8,151 bases of DNA from Actinomycetota bacterium (GTDB taxonomy: Bacteria > Actinomycetota > Thermoleophilia > Gaiellales > Gaiellaceae): positions 1 through 8,151 of the forward strand of contig VGCB01000100.1 in NCBI GenBank assembly GCA_016870235.1, in the 5' to 3' direction. A program made the position numbers and the translations under genes. Positions within the stretch are counted from its first letter, which is position 1, and the number at the start of each line of letters is the position of its first letter. A model generated the notes under the pieces. That model had not been told where the DNA came from, did not search any database, and saw only the letters and a list, made by a program, of their open reading frames with translations. Shown one piece after another: positions 1 through 7,500 of the stretch.

Positions 1-1496
1 CCGGGGCGCCACGGGCGCCCGCGGCGCCGGGCGAGCCGCGGCCCGAGCCCGAGAGGGCCGCCGTTGCCGACGACGCCGCCACGATCGTCCAGCCCTCCTT
101 CGACGACGCCGTCCGCACGCGCCGCGAGGAGGCGGCGCTCGAGGCGACCGTCGAGCACGTGTACGAGTTCGAGGTCGCGGACGCACCGACCCTCGCGCCG
201 CAGCCGTCGCGCCCGCCCGAGCCGGAGGCGCCTGCCGAGGCTCCCGTTGCGGCCGAGACGTCCGCTTCGCCCGAGGTTCCGCCTCCGGGCGAGCCGGTCG
301 TGCCCGGATTCGAGGAGACGGCCGCGTGGCGCCCGGTGACGCAGGACGAGATCGCGCCGTCCCCGCCGCTCGCGCCGTACGAGCCGCCGGCGAGCCGCTT
401 CGTCGCGCCGATGCCCGAGTCGGCCCCGCGGCTCAACGTCGCACCCACCGGCGATCTCGGCTCGTACCTCGCCGTGATCAAGGTGGTCGGCGTCGGCGGC
501 GGCGGGCTCAACGCGGTCAACCGGATGATCGACGCGGGCATCGCGCAGGTCGACTTCGTCGCCGTCAACACCGATGCGCAGCAGCTCAACCTCTCCGACG
601 CGCCCGCGAAGATCCACATCGGCGAGGTGCTGACGCACGGCCTCGGCTCCGGGGCCGACCCCGACGTCGGCCGCCGCGCCGCCGAGGAGGCCTACGACCA
701 CATCCGCACGGCCCTCCGGGGCGCCGACATGGTCTTCGTCACCGCCGGTGAGGGGGGCGGCACCGGCACCGGTGCGGCGCCTGTCGTCGCCCGGATCGCA
801 CGCGACCTCGGCGCGCTCACGGTCGGGATCGTGACGACGCCCTTCCGGTTCGAGGGGACGCGCCGCAAGGCGGCCGCCGACGCCGGCGTCGAGCTCCTCC
901 GCAGGGAGTGCGACACCGTGATCGTGATCCCGAACGACCGGCTGCTCGAGGTGCTCGACCGCTCGACCTCGATGATCGACGCCTTCCGGATCGCCGACGA
1001 CGTGCTCCGCCAGGGCGTCCAGGGGATCTGCGACCTGATCACGATGCCAGGCCTGATCAACCTCGACTTCGCGGACGTCCGCACGGTGATGGCCGGCGCC
1101 GGCTCGGCGCTGATGGGCATCGGCTACTCGGAGGCGCCGGACGGTCGCGCGCGCGAGGCGGCGGAGCGGGCGCTCCGATCGCCGCTGATCGACGCGGAGA
1201 TCGTCGGCGCCCGCGGCATCCTCCTCTCGATCGCGGGCGGCGACGACCTGACCCTGCTCGAGGTGAACGAGGCGGCCGAGGTCGTGCGCGGCGCCGCACT
1301 CGACGACACCAACATCATCTTCGGCGCCACGGTCGACGAGCGGCTGAACGGCCAGGTGTGGGTGACCGTCGTCGCGACGGGCATCGGCGGCGGGGCGAGC
1401 GCACGGCGCGCGTACACGCCGTCGGTCACCAGCGGCCGGCGCGAGAGCGCACCGCGAGCCGCGCGGGAGGACGACCTCCCCGCCTTCCTGCAGTAG
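1..1496 (+). CDS. ftsZ: Cell division protein FtsZ with long N-terminal extension (5' end open at window edge)
   Basis: FtsZ is the tubulin-like GTPase that polymerises at mid-cell into the Z ring. Counting from GTG at 159 (445 residues), the core begins near residue 104 ([13 protein letters not shown], first glycine loop), followed by the GGGTGTG tubulin signature at 199-205 (in [10 protein letters not shown], as in actinobacterial FtsZ), [13 protein letters not shown], and the synergy T7 loop NLDFAD at 301-306 with the catalytic Asp pair. The C-terminal linker is short (about 25 residues) and ends in DDLPAFLQ, resembling the conserved tail that binds partners such as SepF. Upstream of 159 the same frame stays open to base 3 with coding-like third positions, no ATG or GTG, and no ribosome-binding site near 159. 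The gene therefore probably starts outside the window. The extension is rich in Pro, Ala and Glu and looks disordered. An internal start (GTG 159 or ATG 411) is possible. Identity as FtsZ is very secure; the start is not. Confidence 0.95.
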   Translation, partial: GAPRAPAAPGEPRPEPERAAVADDAATIVQPSFDDAVRTRREEAALEATVEHVYEFEVADAPTLAPQPSRPPEPEAPAEAPVAAETSASPEVPPPGEPVVPGFEETAAWRPVTQDEIAPSPPLAPYEPPASRFVAPMPESAPRLNVAPTGDLGSYLAVIKVVGVGGGGLNAVNRMIDAGIAQVDFVAVNTDAQQLNLSDAPAKIHIGEVLTHGLGSGADPDVGRRAAEEAYDHIRTALRGADMVFVTAGEGGGTGTGAAPVVARIARDLGALTVGIVTTPFRFEGTRRKAAADAGVELLRRECDTVIVIPNDRLLEVLDRSTSMIDAFRIADDVLRQGVQGICDLITMPGLINLDFADVRTVMAGAGSALMGIGYSEAPDGRAREAAERALRSPLIDAEIVGARGILLSIAGGDDLTLLEVNEAAEVVRGAALDDTNIIFGATVDERLNGQVWVTVVATGIGGGASARRAYTPSVTSGRRESAPRAAREDDLPAFLQ

Positions 1497-1513
1497 GGGC
1501 TCCGCTCGGGCGA

Positions 1514-1548
1514 CGGCCTCGACGGCCGACGGCTCCCGACGTGTCGGG
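1514..1548 (+). terminator. Small hairpins after ftsZ, possible terminator
   Basis: Two short inverted repeats lie in the 81-base gap after the ftsZ stop: CGGCC/GGCCG (1514-1528, 5-base loop) and CCCGAC/GTCGGG (1535-1548, tight loop). There is no T-run. In such G+C-rich DNA short hairpins arise often by chance, so this is only a weak candidate. Confidence 0.25.
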
Positions 1549-1564
1549 TCGCAGGGCGCCGGGT

Positions 1565-1577
1565 TAGGCTCCGCACG
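1565..1577 (+). promoter_or_regulatory. Putative -10 box (TAGGCT) for a leaderless ggt-like mRNA
   Basis: TAGGCT at 1565-1570 fits the actinobacterial -10 consensus TANNNT. It ends 7 bases before the ATG at 1578, so transcription would begin at or next to the start codon. No Shine-Dalgarno sequence is present in this gap and no clear -35 box is seen. Similar hexamers precede the sixA-like gene and dnaE. Confidence 0.5.
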
Positions 1578-2942
1578 ATGCTGGGAGCGATCGCCGCGGG
1601 GAACGAGCACACCGCGCGGGCGGGCGCCGACGTGCTCGCGGGTGGCGGCTCGGCAGTCGACGCCCTCGTCGCCGCCGCCCTCTGCGGCTTCGTCGCCGAG
1701 GGGCCGTTGACGGGGCCTGCGGGCGGCGGGTTCCTCCTCGTCCACGGGCCCGGCATCCGGTCGACGGTGCTCGACTGCTTCTTCGCGGTGCCCGCCGTGG
1801 CGCGCAGTCGCGCGGAGACGGTGGTGATCGACTTCGGAGACGCGTCGACGCAGTCCTTCAACGTCGGGCCCGAGACCGTCGCCGTCCCGGGCCTGATGCA
1901 GGGCCTCGAGCTCGCGCACGGCCGCTTCGGTCGGGTGCCCTGGCGTGACCTCTTTCAGCCGGCGATCGCGCTCGCGCGCGCCGGCGTCCGGATGAACGAC
2001 GCCCAGCGGGAGCTGAACGCGATGCTGATCCCGATCCTCCATCGCGAGGAGGGAGGCCGGCGTGCCTACGGCGATCCCGCGCGGACCGCGACCGCCGACC
2101 TCGTCCCGGCGCTCGAGCTCCTTCGCGACGACGGTGCCGCGGCGATGGCCGAGCTGCTGCCCGATCTCGCCGGCGACATCCACGCTTACCGCGTCGTCGA
2201 GCGCGACCCGATCGTCGTCGCGCTCGGCGAGGGCGAGGTCCTGACGGTGCCGTCTCCCTCGCGCGTCGGCGTCGCGATCGCGCGCGGGCTGCGAGCGCTC
2301 GAGGGGCGGCTCGGCGAGCCCGGCTCGGGAGAGGAGGCGCTGACGCTCGCCGGCGCCGTCGCGGCCGCTTACGACCTTCCGGCGGGCGTCGCGACGCGCC
2401 TCACCGGCACCACCCACGTCTCGGTCGTCGACGCCGACGGCGTCGCCGCCGGGCTGTCCTCGACCCTCGGCTCGGGATCCGGCGTCTTCCGCCACGGCTT
2501 CCAGCTGAACAACATGCTCGGCGAGACCGACGTCATCGGCGATGCCGTGCCACCCGCCGGCGAGCGCCTGCCGAGCATGATGGCGCCGACCGCGGTGACG
2601 ACGGGCGGCGAGGTCCGGCTGCTGCTCGGGAGCGCCGGCTCCGTCCGTCTCGCGGGCGCGATCCTGCAGGTCGCCGTGCGCGTCGTTCTCGAGGGAGCGC
2701 CGGTCGCGACGGCGATCGAGCTGCCGCGCGTGCACGCGGGGCAGGATGGGCTCCACCTCGAGGGAGGGTGGAGCGACGACGCAGCCGCCGTCGTCGCCGC
2801 CGCGGGCTACCCCGTCGTGCGCTGGGTCGGGCAGAACCTCTTCTTCGGAGGCGTCGCCGCGGTCGAACGTCGCCCCGGCGGCGGGTTCGGCGCCGCCGGC
2901 GACCCGCGTCGCGGCGGCCACGGGATCGTGGTGACCCGGTGA
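1578..2942 (+). CDS. Gamma-glutamyltransferase-family protein (divergent, cytoplasmic, 454 aa)
   Basis: This is an N-terminal-nucleophile hydrolase of the gamma-glutamyltranspeptidase family, made as a proenzyme that cleaves itself into two subunits. The N-terminus fits the family (AGADVLAGGGSAVDA at 15-29, GPAGGGFLLV at 46-55). The processing site and nucleophile are Thr278 in TTHVSVVDADG, giving subunits of about 277 and 177 residues. GSAGSVR (351-357) matches the oxyanion-hole GSPGGSR of E. coli Ggt. It is shorter than classic enzymes (about 530-580 residues) and has no signal peptide, so it is probably cytoplasmic, unlike periplasmic Ggt. Substrate-pocket positions differ: the Arg of the usual D-x-R-E-x-A-P motif is Phe68 (DCFFAVP), and LNNxMDDF reads LNNMLGE (310-316). 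The natural substrate is therefore unknown and may not be glutathione. The ATG at 1578 is chosen because the domain begins immediately and a -10-like box lies just upstream. The stop overlaps the next gene by 4 bases. Confidence 0.88.
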   Translation: MLGAIAAGNEHTARAGADVLAGGGSAVDALVAAALCGFVAEGPLTGPAGGGFLLVHGPGIRSTVLDCFFAVPAVARSRAETVVIDFGDASTQSFNVGPETVAVPGLMQGLELAHGRFGRVPWRDLFQPAIALARAGVRMNDAQRELNAMLIPILHREEGGRRAYGDPARTATADLVPALELLRDDGAAAMAELLPDLAGDIHAYRVVERDPIVVALGEGEVLTVPSPSRVGVAIARGLRALEGRLGEPGSGEEALTLAGAVAAAYDLPAGVATRLTGTTHVSVVDADGVAAGLSSTLGSGSGVFRHGFQLNNMLGETDVIGDAVPPAGERLPSMMAPTAVTTGGEVRLLLGSAGSVRLAGAILQVAVRVVLEGAPVATAIELPRVHAGQDGLHLEGGWSDDAAAVVAAAGYPVVRWVGQNLFFGGVAAVERRPGGGFGAAGDPRRGGHGIVVTR

Positions 2943-3439
2943 TCCAGATCCGCCCGGCGGAGCCTGCGGACGCGAAGGCGCTGGTCGACCTGGCGCAGCA
3001 GATCGGTGCCGAGGCCGGCGCCTGGCTCCTGACGACCGACGTCTGGCGGGACGTGGGCGAGGAGCGCCGCTACCTGAAGGCCGTGCGCAGGCACCCGGAC
3101 GCCGCCGTCTTCGTCGCGGACGCGTCGGGGGCGATCGTCGGGCGCCTCTCGCTGGGCCGCGACCCGCATCCGGCGAGCCGGCACGTCGCCGATCTCGGGC
3201 TGATGGTCGCCGCCGGCCATCGGGGCCTCGGGGTCGGTCGGGCCTTTCTCGATCAGGCGGTGACCTGGGCGCGGGCGGGCGGGATCCGCAAGCTCGAGCT
3301 GCACGTGCTCCCGTGGAACGAGCCGGCGATCCGCCTGTACGAGCGCTACGGGTTCGAGCGGGAAGGGCTGCGTCGAGCTCACTTCCTCCGAGGCGGAGAC
3401 GACGTCGACGCGGTGCTGATGGCGTACTTCCTGCCGTGA
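2939..3439 (+). CDS. GNAT-family N-acetyltransferase (166 aa)
   Basis: This is a single-domain acyl-CoA-dependent N-acetyltransferase of the GNAT superfamily. The protein opens with the typical IQIRPAEPADA strand. Motif A is LGLMVAAGHRGLGVGRAF, with the pyrophosphate-binding R-G-L-G-V-G at residues 95-100. Motif B is NEPAIRLYERYGFEREG (127-143), the usual Asn/Tyr-bearing C-terminal half. Family members acetylate amino groups of small molecules, antibiotics, or protein N-termini; the acceptor cannot be told here. The start is GTG at 2939, overlapping the upstream TGA as GTGA, an arrangement typical of translational coupling. The open frame extends further upstream, but that part lies inside the ggt-like gene and lacks family similarity. 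Co-expression with the GGT-family gene suggests related substrates, perhaps amino acids or peptides, which is inference only. Confidence 0.9.
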   Translation: MIQIRPAEPADAKALVDLAQQIGAEAGAWLLTTDVWRDVGEERRYLKAVRRHPDAAVFVADASGAIVGRLSLGRDPHPASRHVADLGLMVAAGHRGLGVGRAFLDQAVTWARAGGIRKLELHVLPWNEPAIRLYERYGFEREGLRRAHFLRGGDDVDAVLMAYFLP

Positions 3440-3442
3440 GGC

Positions 3443-3979
3443 TCAGCGCTCGAGCGCGCGCGGGAGCACGACGGACGTGAGGGTGGCCGGCCCAGCGGTG
3501 AACGCCTCCCAGCCCGGCACATCCGACTCGAGGGTCGCGAGCGCGCCGGTCGGGAGCTTCGACTCGACCTGCCGGCGGAGACGGCCGGGGAGCGCGAGCG
3601 CGAGCACGACGTCCTGCAGACCGGGGTTGTGGCCGACGAGCAGCACCTCCGCCTGATCGCCGGGAAGCGCGGCGACGAGGCGCCGGATGCGCTCCGCGCT
3701 CGCGTGGTAGAGCGACTCCTCGAACTCGACGTCCGGTGAGCCGAGCGCCGGCAGCACGAGCTCGAGCGTCTGTCGCGCCCGCGCGGCCGGCGAGCAGAGA
3801 ACGAGCCCGGGCCTGACGTCTGCGGTCTCGAGGTGGCGCGCGAGCGCCGCCCCGGCGCGCCGGCCGCGCGGCGTCAGGGGCCGGTCGCGATCGGCGAGCG
3901 TCGGATCGTCCCAGGCCGACTTCGCGTGCCGCAGCAGGTGCAGCCGTCGCGCCGTGCCGGTCCTCAACTCCTGCTCCAC
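3443..3979 (-). CDS. sixA: SixA-like phosphohistidine phosphatase (histidine phosphatase superfamily)
   Basis: This 178-residue protein is a small branch-1 histidine phosphatase. The RHG-type motif is LLRHAKSAW, with Arg17 and the phospho-accepting His18. It is followed by DRPLTPRGRRA, SPAARARQT (Arg67, phosphate pocket), and LVGHNPGL with the second catalytic His117. This set, particularly RHAKSAW and VGHNPGL, is typical of SixA, which in E. coli removes phosphate from histidine of phosphotransfer proteins. In actinobacteria the in vivo substrate of such proteins is generally unknown. The start is GTG at 3979, with a TACGAT hexamer 7 bases upstream and no Shine-Dalgarno sequence, which suggests a leaderless message. 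The gene converges with the GNAT gene (3 bases between stops) and diverges from the PilZ gene. The symbol rests on family resemblance, not on proven orthology. Confidence 0.88.
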   Translation of the reverse strand: MEQELRTGTARRLHLLRHAKSAWDDPTLADRDRPLTPRGRRAGAALARHLETADVRPGLVLCSPAARARQTLELVLPALGSPDVEFEESLYHASAERIRRLVAALPGDQAEVLLVGHNPGLQDVVLALALPGRLRRQVESKLPTGALATLESDVPGWEAFTAGPATLTSVVLPRALER

Positions 3980-3992
3980 GCGGTCGATCGTA
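3980..3992 (-). promoter_or_regulatory. Putative -10 box (TACGAT) for the sixA-like gene
   Basis: On the minus strand TACGAT (3992 down to 3987) is followed by 7 bases and then the GTG start. This matches the TANNNT actinobacterial -10 consensus at the spacing expected for a leaderless transcript. No convincing -35 box is seen. Confidence 0.5.
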
Positions 3993-4040
3993 GGGGCTGG
4001 CCGGGGCTCCGGTGGTCAGGCCTGCGGCGACGAGGTGAAC

Positions 4041-4046
4041 GGAAGG
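4041..4046 (+). promoter_or_regulatory. Shine-Dalgarno site for the PilZ gene
   Basis: GGAAGG lies 5 bases before ATG 4052. It decides that start over the longer open frame, which would run back across the opposite-strand sixA-like gene. Confidence 0.6.
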
Positions 4047-4051
4047 CTCGG

Positions 4052-4447
4052 ATGGCGAAGAACCTCGGGCAACACGTGCGCGTCGCGCTCGGGACGCCGG
4101 CGTCCTGCGCGCTCCTCGATCCCTCCGGCAGCAGCGACCGCTCCCTCGACGTGACCCTCGTCGACCTCTCCGCGGGCGGTGCCCTGATCACGGCCGGAGA
4201 GGCGCTCCTCGCCGGCCGGCCCCTGCGGCTCGCGATCCGGTCGACCGACCCGCCGATCGACCTCGCCGTGATCGGAACCGTCGTCCGCGCCGAGACCCGA
4301 GCCACCGACGGAGCCTTTCGAGCCGGGATCCGGTTCACCGTCGGCGACCCCGAGCGCGTCGCGCTGACACGCTTCGTGCTGAAGGCAGCGCGCACGACCG
4401 GCCAGGGCTCGACGCTCGTCCTGCCCGCGGCCGGCGCCGCCGCCTGA
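4052..4447 (+). CDS. PilZ-domain protein (131 aa)
   Basis: This small protein consists of a single PilZ-like beta-barrel domain, the fold that binds the second messenger cyclic di-GMP. The diagnostic element is VDLSAGGALI, giving D38-x-S40-x-x-G43 (the D/NxSxxG motif). It is followed by a strand-rich stretch and the usual late motif GIRFTVGDPERVALTRFVL, the family's G-x-x-F plus C-terminal helix. The N-terminal RxxxR motif that clamps c-di-GMP is not visible: residues 1-37 have only Arg10 and Arg30, and four residues after Arg10 is Gly14. The protein may thus be a degenerate PilZ that binds a partner or a different ligand. ATG 4052 is supported by GGAAGG 5 bases upstream. It lies 75 bases before dnaE on the same strand, but dnaE seems to have its own promoter. 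The fold call is fairly sure; the role is unknown. Confidence 0.75.
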   Translation: MAKNLGQHVRVALGTPASCALLDPSGSSDRSLDVTLVDLSAGGALITAGEALLAGRPLRLAIRSTDPPIDLAVIGTVVRAETRATDGAFRAGIRFTVGDPERVALTRFVLKAARTTGQGSTLVLPAAGAAA

Positions 4448-4507
4448 CCCCGAGCCGGGCGCCGATCGTGGCGTCCGTCACGAGCAAGCGCCGTCAGCCT
4501 GGCCCAG

Positions 4508-4522
4508 TACGATGGCCCTCCC
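4508..4522 (+). promoter_or_regulatory. Putative -10 box (TACGAT) for dnaE
   Basis: TACGAT at 4508-4513 is identical to the hexamer before the sixA-like gene and lies 9 bases before the GTG start of dnaE. It implies a leaderless or almost leaderless mRNA. No strong Shine-Dalgarno sequence is present in the short leader, and no -35 box is clear. Confidence 0.45.
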
Positions 4523-7500
4523 GTGAGCGCTCCGTTCGTCCATCTGCACGTCCACTCGGAGTACTCGATCCTCGACGGGGCCTGCCGGATCCCGGCGCTC
4601 GCCCGCAAGGCCGCCGCGCACGACATGCCGGCGGTCTCCCTCACCGACCACGGCTCGCTCGCCGGCGCCGTCGACCTCTACCGGGAGGCGCGGGCGCAGG
4701 GCATCAAGCCGGTCATCGGCTGCGAGGTCTACGTCGTCGACGACCGGGGCCGCCAGGAGAAGGGGCACGCGCACCTCACGCTCCTCGCCGAGACGAACGA
4801 GGGGTACGGGAACCTGATCAAGCTCTGCTCGCTCGGCTACCTCGAGGGCTACTACTACCGGCCGCGCGTCGACTGGGAGCTGCTCGAGCGCCACGCGCTC
4901 GGGCTCGTTGCGCTCTCGGGGTGCCTCTCGGGACGGGTGTCGCGCGCGCTCGTCGAGGGTCGGAACGGTGACGCCGAGATGGAGCTCGACCGGCTCGAGC
5001 AGATCTTCGGGCGCGAGAGCGTCTACGTGGAGCTGCAGAACGCCGGCCTCGAGATCCAGCGCCCGGTCTTCGAGCAGCTGCCCGGGCTGGCCGCGAAGCG
5101 GCGCCTGCCCCTCGTCGCCACCGGCGACGTCCACTACCTCGACGCCGGCGACGCCTACGCGCACGAGGCCCTGCTCTGCATCCAGTCCGGCGACTCGCTG
5201 AAGAACCCGAACCACTGGAAGTTCGGGACGAACGAGTTCTACTTCAAGACCGCCGAGGAGATGGCGCTCGACTTCCCCGGCCACGAGGAGGCGATGCGCC
5301 GCTCGCTCGAGATCGCCGAGCGGTGCAACGTCGAGATCGAGCTCGGCCGGATCCTGCTCCCGTCCTTCGACGTCCCCGGCGGGCGCGACGCCTTCGACTA
5401 CCTCGTCGAGCTCTGCGAGAAGGGGCTTCTCCGCCGCTACGGGCGCTCGACTCCCGACCTCGACGAGCGGCTCCGGTTCGAGCTGCGGACGATCCGGGAG
5501 ATGGGGTTCGCCGACTACTTCCTGATCGTCCAGGACTTCGTCGGCTTCGCGAAGCGGAGCGGTGTCCACGTCGGCCCCGGGCGCGGCTCGGCCGCCGGGT
5601 CGCTCGTCGCCTACTGCCTCGAGATCACCGACATCGACCCGATCCGCTACGACCTCCTGTTCGAGCGCTTCCTCAACCCCGGCCGCAAGTCGATGCCCGA
5701 CATCGACATCGACTTCGCCGTCGAGGGCCGCGAGCGCGTGATCAACTACGTGGCCGAGAAATACGGGCGCGATCGCGTCGCGCAGATCATCACCTTCTCG
5801 ACGATGGCGGCCCGCGCCGCGATCCGCGACGCCGCCCGCGTGCTCGAGATCCCCTACGGCGTCGCCGACCGGATCGCGAAGCTCGTCCCCGAAGGCCCCG
5901 GGCAGACGCTCGAGGAGGCGCTGAAGCCAGGCGAGCAGCTGCGGCAGGCCTACGACACCGAGCCCGTCGCGAAGGAGATCGTCGACCTCGCCCGTCCGCT
6001 CGAGGGGCTGCCGCGCGCCGACTCGATCCACGCCGCCGGCGTCGTCATCGGCGCGCAGCCGCTGATCGAGGTGATCCCGCTGCAGCAGAAGGGGCCCGAC
6101 GCTGAGGTCGTGACCCAGTTCTCGATGGGCAACGTGGAGAAGCTCGGCCTGCTGAAGATGGACTTCCTCGGTCTGCGGAACCTCGACGTGATCGCGACGG
6201 CCGAGCGGCTCGTCGGCGACCTCGACGTCTCCCAGGTGCCGCTCGACGACCCGAAGACGTACGAGATGCTCGCCCGCGGCGACTCGACCGGCGTGTTTCA
6301 GTTCGAGTCGTCGGGCATGCGCGAGGCGCTCCGGCAGGTGAAGCCGACCGAGTTCGATGACCTGATCGCGCTCGTCGCCCTCTACCGGCCGGGCCCCATG
6401 CAGTACATCCCGACGTACGCAGCCCGCAAGGCCGGCAAGGAGCGAGTGAGCCTCCTCGACCCCCGGCTCCAGCCGATCGTCGGCTCCACGTACGGCATCT
6501 CCATCTACCAGGAGCAGTCGATGGAGATCGCGAAGCACCTCGCGGGGTTCACGCCCGCCGAGGCCGACGACCTGCGCAAGGCGATCGGGAAGAAGATCCA
6601 CGAGCTGATGGCCTCGCTCAAGGGCAAGTTCATCGACGGCTGCCTCGCGAACGGCGTCTCGCAGTCGGTCGCGACGCAGCTCTGGGAGGACACCGAGAAG
6701 GCGCAGGACTACTCCTTCAACAAGTCGCACGCGGCCTGCTACGCGCTGATCGCGTTTCAGACCGCGTGGCTCAAGGCGCACCACTCCTGCGAGTACATGG
6801 CCGCTCTGATCTCGTCGGTGATGAATACGAAGGACCGCGTTCCCTTCTACGTCAACGCCTGCGACGAGATGGGCATCGACGTGCTGCCGCCCGACGTCAA
6901 CTCCTCCGACGTCGACTTCGCCGTCGTCGGGGGGAAGATCCGGTTTGGCCTGAACGCCGTCAAGCACGTGGGGGAGAGCGCCGCCCAGGCGATCGTCCGT
7001 GCCCGCGCAGACGGGCCCTTCACCTCGATCTGGGAGTTCACCGAGCGCGTCGATCCGCAGGTGGTGAACAAGCGGTCACTCGAGTCGCTCGTCAAGTGCG
7101 GCGCGCTCGACTCGACCGGGAGCTCCCGGCTCGGGATGCTCTCGGTGCTCGAGCAGGCGCTCGTGCACGGGCAGAAGCTCGCGGCCGACCGGCTGATGGG
7201 CCAGTCTTCTATCTTCGACCTGGGTGGCGCCGACGACGACGCCGCGTCCGCCACCGTCCGCCGTCATCATCCTGCGATCCCCGCCGGCGAGTTCGAGAAG
7301 CCCGAGCTGCTGCGGCTCGAGAAGGAGACCCTCGGGCTCTACGTCTCGGAGCATCCGCTGCAGGGCATCCGGGAGCAGCTCCGGCGCAAGACCGACGCGA
7401 CCCTCGCAGAGCTCGAGCGCCGGCGCGACGGCGAGATCGTCAACGTCGGCGGGATCGTCTCAGAGGTCAAGCACGCGACGACCAAGCGCGGAGAGCCGAT

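Noticed and set aside
692..1861. Minus-strand open frames opposite ftsZ and the GGT-like gene
   Set aside because: Ser/Arg/Pro/Ala-rich composition with no motifs, lying fully opposite well-identified genes.
2768..2938. Longer N-terminus for the GNAT protein starting at 2768
   Set aside because: The extra residues are almost all Arg and overlap the GGT-like gene out of frame. The GNAT fold begins at IQIRPAEPADA just after GTG 2939.
3833..4051. Longer N-terminus for the PilZ protein starting near 3833
   Set aside because: The added part is Arg/Pro-rich shadow sequence opposite the sixA-like gene. ATG 4052 has a good ribosome-binding site and starts right at the domain.
4478..6967. Very long open frame (829 codons) on the minus strand opposite dnaE
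   Set aside because: Its sequence is low-complexity (Leu/Val/Asp/Arg/Glu-rich with repetitive HxV and RDxxR patterns) and it mirrors dnaE codons. G+C-rich genes commonly leave one antisense frame open. DnaE on the plus strand has all family motifs.
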